Assembly (NCBI RefSeq): GCF_021044685.1
Contig: NZ_CP088014.1
Location: 5,194,001-5,258,000, forward strand
DNA: 64,000 nucleotides
Reading direction: 5' to 3'
Origin: Bradyrhizobium daqingense
GTDB taxonomy: Bacteria > Pseudomonadota > Alphaproteobacteria > Rhizobiales > Xanthobacteraceae
Under the pieces are notes generated by a model. It did no database searches, was not told the DNA's origin, and was given only the letters and a program-made list of their open reading frames with translations. Each line of letters starts with the position of its first letter. The stretch's first letter is position 1. Of the stretch, positions 60,185 through 64,000 are shown piece after piece. The position numbers and the translations under genes were made by a program.

Positions 60185-60659
60185 TCTCGTCTCCATCGTC
60201 GATCGGCTGGCCTGTTAGGCTCTCGCCAATTGCAACTCTATCGTTTCGGCCGCGCCGAGGTCCAGACGCCGCCGATCGCCGTCCACGCCTGAAAAGTCTT
60301 TCGCGCGAAGCGGTTATGCAGGCTTATTTGAAACTGCGGCGTAATTGCGCACGGATGGCTCGCTGACTCGTTTGCGCGAAGTGTGCATCGCAAAATAAAC
60401 CTCGCACCGACGTGCAACGCGTGATCCCGACATGCGATCGCGACGATCGCCGAGCACGCCAATAGTTCTAGAGAAAGAAGCCGTTCGGCTTTCTCGACAG
60501 ACGCGATCAATCATGATCTGATCGCGCTACCAATTTGCTGCCGCTTGCGTGATTTTCTCTCGCAGGCCGGCGGCACCAATAAGAAAATCGAACAATAACA
60601 ACTCGAAAAGAAAGTCTCAGAGGAAACTCCAACAACAAGCACCCAGGCGAGGAAACGAG
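60185..60659. other. Divergent intergenic region upstream of sugar ABC operon
   Basis: It contains the operator-like palindrome at 60,502-60,526 and a hairpin (AAGCCGTTCGGCTT, about 60,478). No gene is supported. The region must carry promoters for both flanking genes. Confidence 0.5.
60502..60526. promoter_or_regulatory. Operator-like palindrome upstream of sugar ABC operon
   Basis: CGCGATCA-ATCATGATC-TGATCGCG has 8-base perfect arms, and its centre is itself palindromic (ATCATGAT). It lies 134 bases before the binding-protein start, a place where a LacI- or DeoR-type repressor could act. No regulator gene is adjacent. Confidence 0.35.
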
Positions 60660-62000
60660 ATGTCACGCAAGACACTGACCCGACGTCAATTTGTGGCTGC
60701 CACTGCAATGTCCTCCGCGGCGCTGATCTCAGCGCCCTATGTTCGGGGCGCTTACGCCGCCGGCAAGCTCTCGATCGGCTTCTGGGACCATTGGGTCCCC
60801 GGCGCGAACAAGGCCTCGACCGACCTCGTCAACGAATGGGCCGCCAAGGAGAAGGTCGAAGTCTCCATCGACTACATCACCAGCAACAACAAGAAGCTCG
60901 AACTGACCGTCGCCGCCGAAGCCCAGGCGAAATCCGGTCACGACATTCTCCAGATGCCGACCTGGTGGCCGCACGCCTATGCAGACCAGCTCGAGTCGGT
61001 CACCGACATCATGGGGCCGATCATCAAGCAGAACGGCGAGGTGAACGGCACGACCAAATATCTCGGCCAGGCCGGCGGCAAATGGCTCGCCGTCCCTGCC
61101 ACCGTCGGCAGCCAGATCAAGGGCCCCTGCTCCCGCATCGACCTGATGAAGAAGCATGCCGGCATCGACGTCCAGGAGATGTATCCGGCGGGCAGCACGC
61201 CAAAGGACGAGAACTGGACGACCGACACTTTTCTCAAGGCCGCCGAAGCCTGCAACAAGGCCGGCGTGCCGTTCGGGATCGGCCTCGGCGAGACCACCGA
61301 CAGCGTCGATACCGCCGGCGCGATCTTCCAGTCATTCGGCGCCGAGCTCGTGAACGCCAAGGGGGACATCACGGTGAAGACTGACGCCGTGCGCCAGGCG
61401 CTCGAATTCTACAAGAAGCTGATCGCGGTGCTTCCGGCAGACGCCGCCTCCTGGGATGACGCGTCCAACAACAAATGGCTGATCTCCGGCCGCGGCGCAC
61501 TGATCCTGAATCCGCCGAGCTCATGGGCCGTTGCCAAACGCGACGCACCGCAGGTCGCCGAGCAATGCTGGACGCACGGCATGCCGGCCGGTCCGAAGGG
61601 CCGCTTCGCACCGTTCCTGCCCTATTTCTGGGGCGTCTGGGCCTTCGGCAAGAACAAGGAAGCCGCCAAGAGCCTGCTGACCCATCTGTCGCAACCCTCG
61701 TCGATCGAAAAGTTCGTCGCGGCGAGCGGCGGCTACGACCTCCCGGCTTTCGCAAACATGACGAAGCTGAAGACGTGGGCCGAGGAAGGACCGCCGAAGG
61801 GCACGCTCTATAGCTATCCCGACCCGCATGGCCGCCAGACGATGTCGATCGCGGCCTCGCCGGCTCCTCCGAAGATCGCACAGCAGATCTACAGCCAGGC
61901 GACGCTGACCAAGCTGGCGCTACGGTATGCGCGCGGCGAGACAATGGAACAGGCGCTCGCTTGGGCCGAGGGCGAGTGCGAAGGCTTCATGCGGAGCTGA
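60660..62000 (+). CDS. Carbohydrate ABC transporter substrate-binding protein
   Basis: This 446-residue periplasmic protein of family 1 (SBP_bac_1) begins with a twin-arginine leader (LTRRQFVAATAMSSAALISA, cleavage near AYAAG). It contains the typical 'FWDHWVPGANKASTDLVNEW', 'DILQMPTWWPHAYADQLES' and 'GRGALILNPPSSWAVAKR' regions. ATG 60660 follows GAGGAA by 5 bases. Permeases of the MalF/MalG type follow, so it delivers an oligosaccharide, polyol or glycerol-phosphate-like ligand. Confidence 0.93.
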   Translation: MSRKTLTRRQFVAATAMSSAALISAPYVRGAYAAGKLSIGFWDHWVPGANKASTDLVNEWAAKEKVEVSIDYITSNNKKLELTVAAEAQAKSGHDILQMPTWWPHAYADQLESVTDIMGPIIKQNGEVNGTTKYLGQAGGKWLAVPATVGSQIKGPCSRIDLMKKHAGIDVQEMYPAGSTPKDENWTTDTFLKAAEACNKAGVPFGIGLGETTDSVDTAGAIFQSFGAELVNAKGDITVKTDAVRQALEFYKKLIAVLPADAASWDDASNNKWLISGRGALILNPPSSWAVAKRDAPQVAEQCWTHGMPAGPKGRFAPFLPYFWGVWAFGKNKEAAKSLLTHLSQPSSIEKFVAASGGYDLPAFANMTKLKTWAEEGPPKGTLYSYPDPHGRQTMSIAASPAPPKIAQQIYSQATLTKLALRYARGETMEQALAWAEGECEGFMRS

Positions 62001-62013
62001 TGCCGGTGGATCA

Positions 62014-62045
62014 CGGCGGCTCGCGCGCTTGCGCGTGAGCCGCCG
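62014..62045 (+). promoter_or_regulatory. Intercistronic 14-bp stem-loop
   Basis: CGGCGGCTCGCGCG and CGCGTGAGCCGCCG pair with one G-T wobble around a CTTG loop, 13 bases after the binding-protein stop. As in malE-malF, such a structure would protect the upstream message and lower permease output. No T-run follows, so full termination is unlikely. Confidence 0.6.
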
Positions 62046-62130
62046 ATCATTCCGACCGTTCCATCCTCTTTCGAGAGAAGCCGACCGATATGGCCGGCTT
62101 GCATTGAACCTTCCGCAGGAAAGTCTGACC

Positions 62131-63069
62131 ATGGCCGATGTCGTCGTTGAGCAAGCTCGCTCCGTCCGCGCCGCAAGCTCGCGCAAACGAACCAGCCTTC
62201 GCAATGTTCTCGGGCGGAAATCGACGGTGGCGTTCCTGCTGACGCTGCCGCTGATTTTGCTGATCGCCTCGCTCGTGCTCTATCCGGCCTTCTACTCCAT
62301 GCATCTGGCGACGCTGAACAAGTCGATGCAGAAGTTCGTCGGCTTAAACAATTTCACCTTCCTGTTCAAGCGCGACACGTTCTGGATGGTCGTGAGGCAG
62401 TCCTGCATCTTCGCCATCACCGCGGTGTTCTTCAAAGCGCTGCTGGGCTTCATCGTCGCTCATTTCGTGCACAATTTGCCGGCCAAGGGCCAACGCAAAT
62501 GGCGCGGCATGCTGCTGGTGCCGTGGGTGATCCCTCCGGCGATGAGCACTTTGGCCTGGCTGTGGCTGTTCGACCCCTCCTACAGCGCCTTCAACTACAC
62601 GCTGTCGTTCTTCGGCATCGGCCCGATCCCCTGGCTCGGCGACACCTTCTGGGCGCGCTTCTCGGTCATCCTCGTCAACGTCTGGTATGGCGCACCATTC
62701 TTCATGATCATGTACCTGGCGGCGCTGAAATCGGTGCCGGACCAGCTCTACGAGGCGGCCGCCATCGACGGCGCCAATTGGTGGCAGCGGATCTGGTACG
62801 TGACGCTGCCGATGATGCGCAACATCATTGCCATCACCACGCTGTTCTCGCTGATCGTCACCTTCGCCAATTTCGACATCGTGCGAATCCTGACCTCGGG
62901 CGGCCCGCTGGACTCCACGCACATATTCGCCACCTGGGCGTTCCAGGTCGGCATTCAAAGCAGCGACATTCCGCTCGGCGCCTGCGTCTCGCTGTTCATG
63001 GTGCCAATCCTCGCAGTCGCGGCAATCTTCATTCTGCGCGATGTCAGCAAACGTGGGAACGAAGCCTGA
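62131..63069 (+). CDS. Carbohydrate ABC transporter permease (MalF-like)
   Basis: This 312-residue permease has six predicted helices and the EAA loop 'YEAAAIDGANWWQRIWYVTLPMM'. ATG 62131 is chosen because it precedes the first helix (STVAFLLTLPLILLIASLVL), with AGGAAA upstream; the frame to 61,927 overlaps the binding-protein gene and is rejected. The stop overlaps the next permease start (TGATG). Confidence 0.93.
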   Translation: MADVVVEQARSVRAASSRKRTSLRNVLGRKSTVAFLLTLPLILLIASLVLYPAFYSMHLATLNKSMQKFVGLNNFTFLFKRDTFWMVVRQSCIFAITAVFFKALLGFIVAHFVHNLPAKGQRKWRGMLLVPWVIPPAMSTLAWLWLFDPSYSAFNYTLSFFGIGPIPWLGDTFWARFSVILVNVWYGAPFFMIMYLAALKSVPDQLYEAAAIDGANWWQRIWYVTLPMMRNIIAITTLFSLIVTFANFDIVRILTSGGPLDSTHIFATWAFQVGIQSSDIPLGACVSLFMVPILAVAAIFILRDVSKRGNEA

Positions 63070-63980
63070 TGAGCACGCTCGCAATCGACAAAAGCGGCCC
63101 CACGCGGAAGGTCAAATACCGCAGCATGAGCCGGGATCGCGCCTGGGCGCTGCGCTGGTCCTACTTCTTCCTGGTGCTGTTCGCGATCTTCTCGCTGACC
63201 CCGCCGATCTACATGCTGATCACCTCGCTCAAGAGCAGCGCGGAGATTTCGGCGGCGACCAACCCCTGGTGGGTGTTCAATCCCACCCTGTCGAACTACG
63301 TCGAGCTTTTGACCTCGAACCAGTTTCTGCGCTTCTTCTGGAATTCCGCCATCGTCTCCATCGTCGTCGTGATCGTGACGATGCTGATCAGCATTCCCGC
63401 GGCGTTTGCGCTGGCGCGGATGAAGTTCTGGGGCTCGACGACGCTCGCGACCGGCGTCTTCCTGACCTATTTGGTCCCCGACAGTCTGTTGTTTATTCCG
63501 CTGTTCAAGATGCTGGCGGTTGTCCAGGACGTGACTGGCATTACGCTGCTCAACAAATGGTACGTGCTGCTGTTCATCTATCCGACGCTGACGGTGCCGT
63601 TCTGCACCTGGATCATGATCGGCTATTTCGCCTCGATCCCGAAGGAGCTCGACGAGGCCGCCCTCATCGACGGCGCCTCCTGGCTCCAGACGCTGACGCG
63701 GATCTTCATCCCCGTCGCCCTGCCCGGGCTGATCGCAGCGACCATCTTCGCCTTCACCGTCTCCTGGGCGCAGTTCCTCTATCCCCTGGTGTTCACGACG
63801 TCGGTGGATCAGCTGGTGCTGCCGGTCGGCATCACCACCACGCTGATCAAGGGCGACGTCTTCAACTGGGGGCAGATCATGACCGGCGCATTGCTCGGCG
63901 CCGCGCCGCCGCTGATCATCTACGCGTTCCTGATGGACTACTACATTGCCGGCCTGACCGCCGGTGCGACAAAGGGTTGA
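63069..63980 (+). CDS. Carbohydrate ABC transporter permease (MalG-like)
   Basis: This 303-residue permease has a first helix 'YFFLVLFAIFSLTPPIYMLI', MalG-type 'TYLVPDSLLFIPLFKML' and EAA loop 'DEAALIDGASWLQTLTRIFIPVALPG'. Its start overlaps the previous stop by one base. It completes the membrane part of the importer. Confidence 0.93.
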   Translation: MSTLAIDKSGPTRKVKYRSMSRDRAWALRWSYFFLVLFAIFSLTPPIYMLITSLKSSAEISAATNPWWVFNPTLSNYVELLTSNQFLRFFWNSAIVSIVVVIVTMLISIPAAFALARMKFWGSTTLATGVFLTYLVPDSLLFIPLFKMLAVVQDVTGITLLNKWYVLLFIYPTLTVPFCTWIMIGYFASIPKELDEAALIDGASWLQTLTRIFIPVALPGLIAATIFAFTVSWAQFLYPLVFTTSVDQLVLPVGITTTLIKGDVFNWGQIMTGALLGAAPPLIIYAFLMDYYIAGLTAGATKG

Positions 63981-63986
63981 TGTCTC

Positions 63987-64000
63987 ATGGCTGACGTTGC
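63987..64000 (+). CDS. Start of next gene, cut by window end
   Basis: ATGGCTGACGTTGC begins 6 bases after the permease stop. From context it is probably the importer's ATPase, but only four codons are visible. Confidence 0.4.

Overview
The window is GC-rich, densely coded DNA from an alphaproteobacterium. It is most likely Bradyrhizobium or a close relative. This rests on the housekeeping block tmk-holB-metG-tatD-MBL, several TRAP and ABC uptake systems, many short lineage-specific proteins of kinds seen in Bradyrhizobium, H-NS-type proteins with the C-terminal 'NPKNPAETWSGRGR' signature, and a REP-like palindrome beside ilvD. This is recognition from reading; no database was searched.

Layout. 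1-2.7 kb: the end of a NylB-like serine hydrolase and a copper amine oxidase. 2.7-7.5 kb: a ferric-siderophore TonB receptor with an Irr/ICE-like box upstream, a PepSY inner-membrane protein and a secreted protein. 7.5-13 kb (minus strand): an aromatic-type aldehyde dehydrogenase and a branched-chain-type ABC transporter with a fused LivM-LivG. Its livH has lost its 5' half at a junction where a divergent AraC-type gene has also lost its 5' half. A second junction joins a LysR fragment to an unknown fragment. 13-14.2 kb: gene-free, with a 161/158-bp tandem duplication, a strong hairpin and IS-end-like repeats. 14.2-18.8 kb: a TRAP transporter (DctP, fused DctQM) followed by an acyl-CoA ligase.

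18.8-27.5 kb is a housekeeping core. It holds a PhnP-like hydrolase, TatD, MetRS with a histone-H1-like N-terminal tail, HolB, Tmk, a D,D-carboxypeptidase, an epoxide-hydrolase-like enzyme and RlpA. 27.8-42.3 kb is accessory DNA rich in tiny proteins. It includes an EEP phosphodiesterase/PLD-VTT pair, a TIGR04325-like methyltransferase, a TetR/GST pair with two operator-like palindromes, a full H-NS-like gene, tRNA-Ser(UGA), an integrase remnant and a truncated H-NS-like gene.

42.3-64 kb is mostly metabolic. It has ilvD; an operon of a sugar-isomerase-like TIM barrel with a complete peptide-type ABC importer; a DUF1236 protein; a GrlR-like protein; NAD-linked genes (nadE, pncA) with a small PhaC-like hydrolase; glucokinase; a single-domain response regulator whose 3' end overlaps a 24-bp tandem repeat; an LTXXQ-type periplasmic protein; and a sugar ABC importer (binding protein, two permeases, then a gene cut by the window end).

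The main candidates for something new are the truncated H-NS beside tRNA-Ser, the basic tail on MetRS, the double-truncation junctions, the orphan tandem terminators at 51.4 kb and the small-protein clusters. No CRISPR array, prophage or complete insertion sequence was seen.
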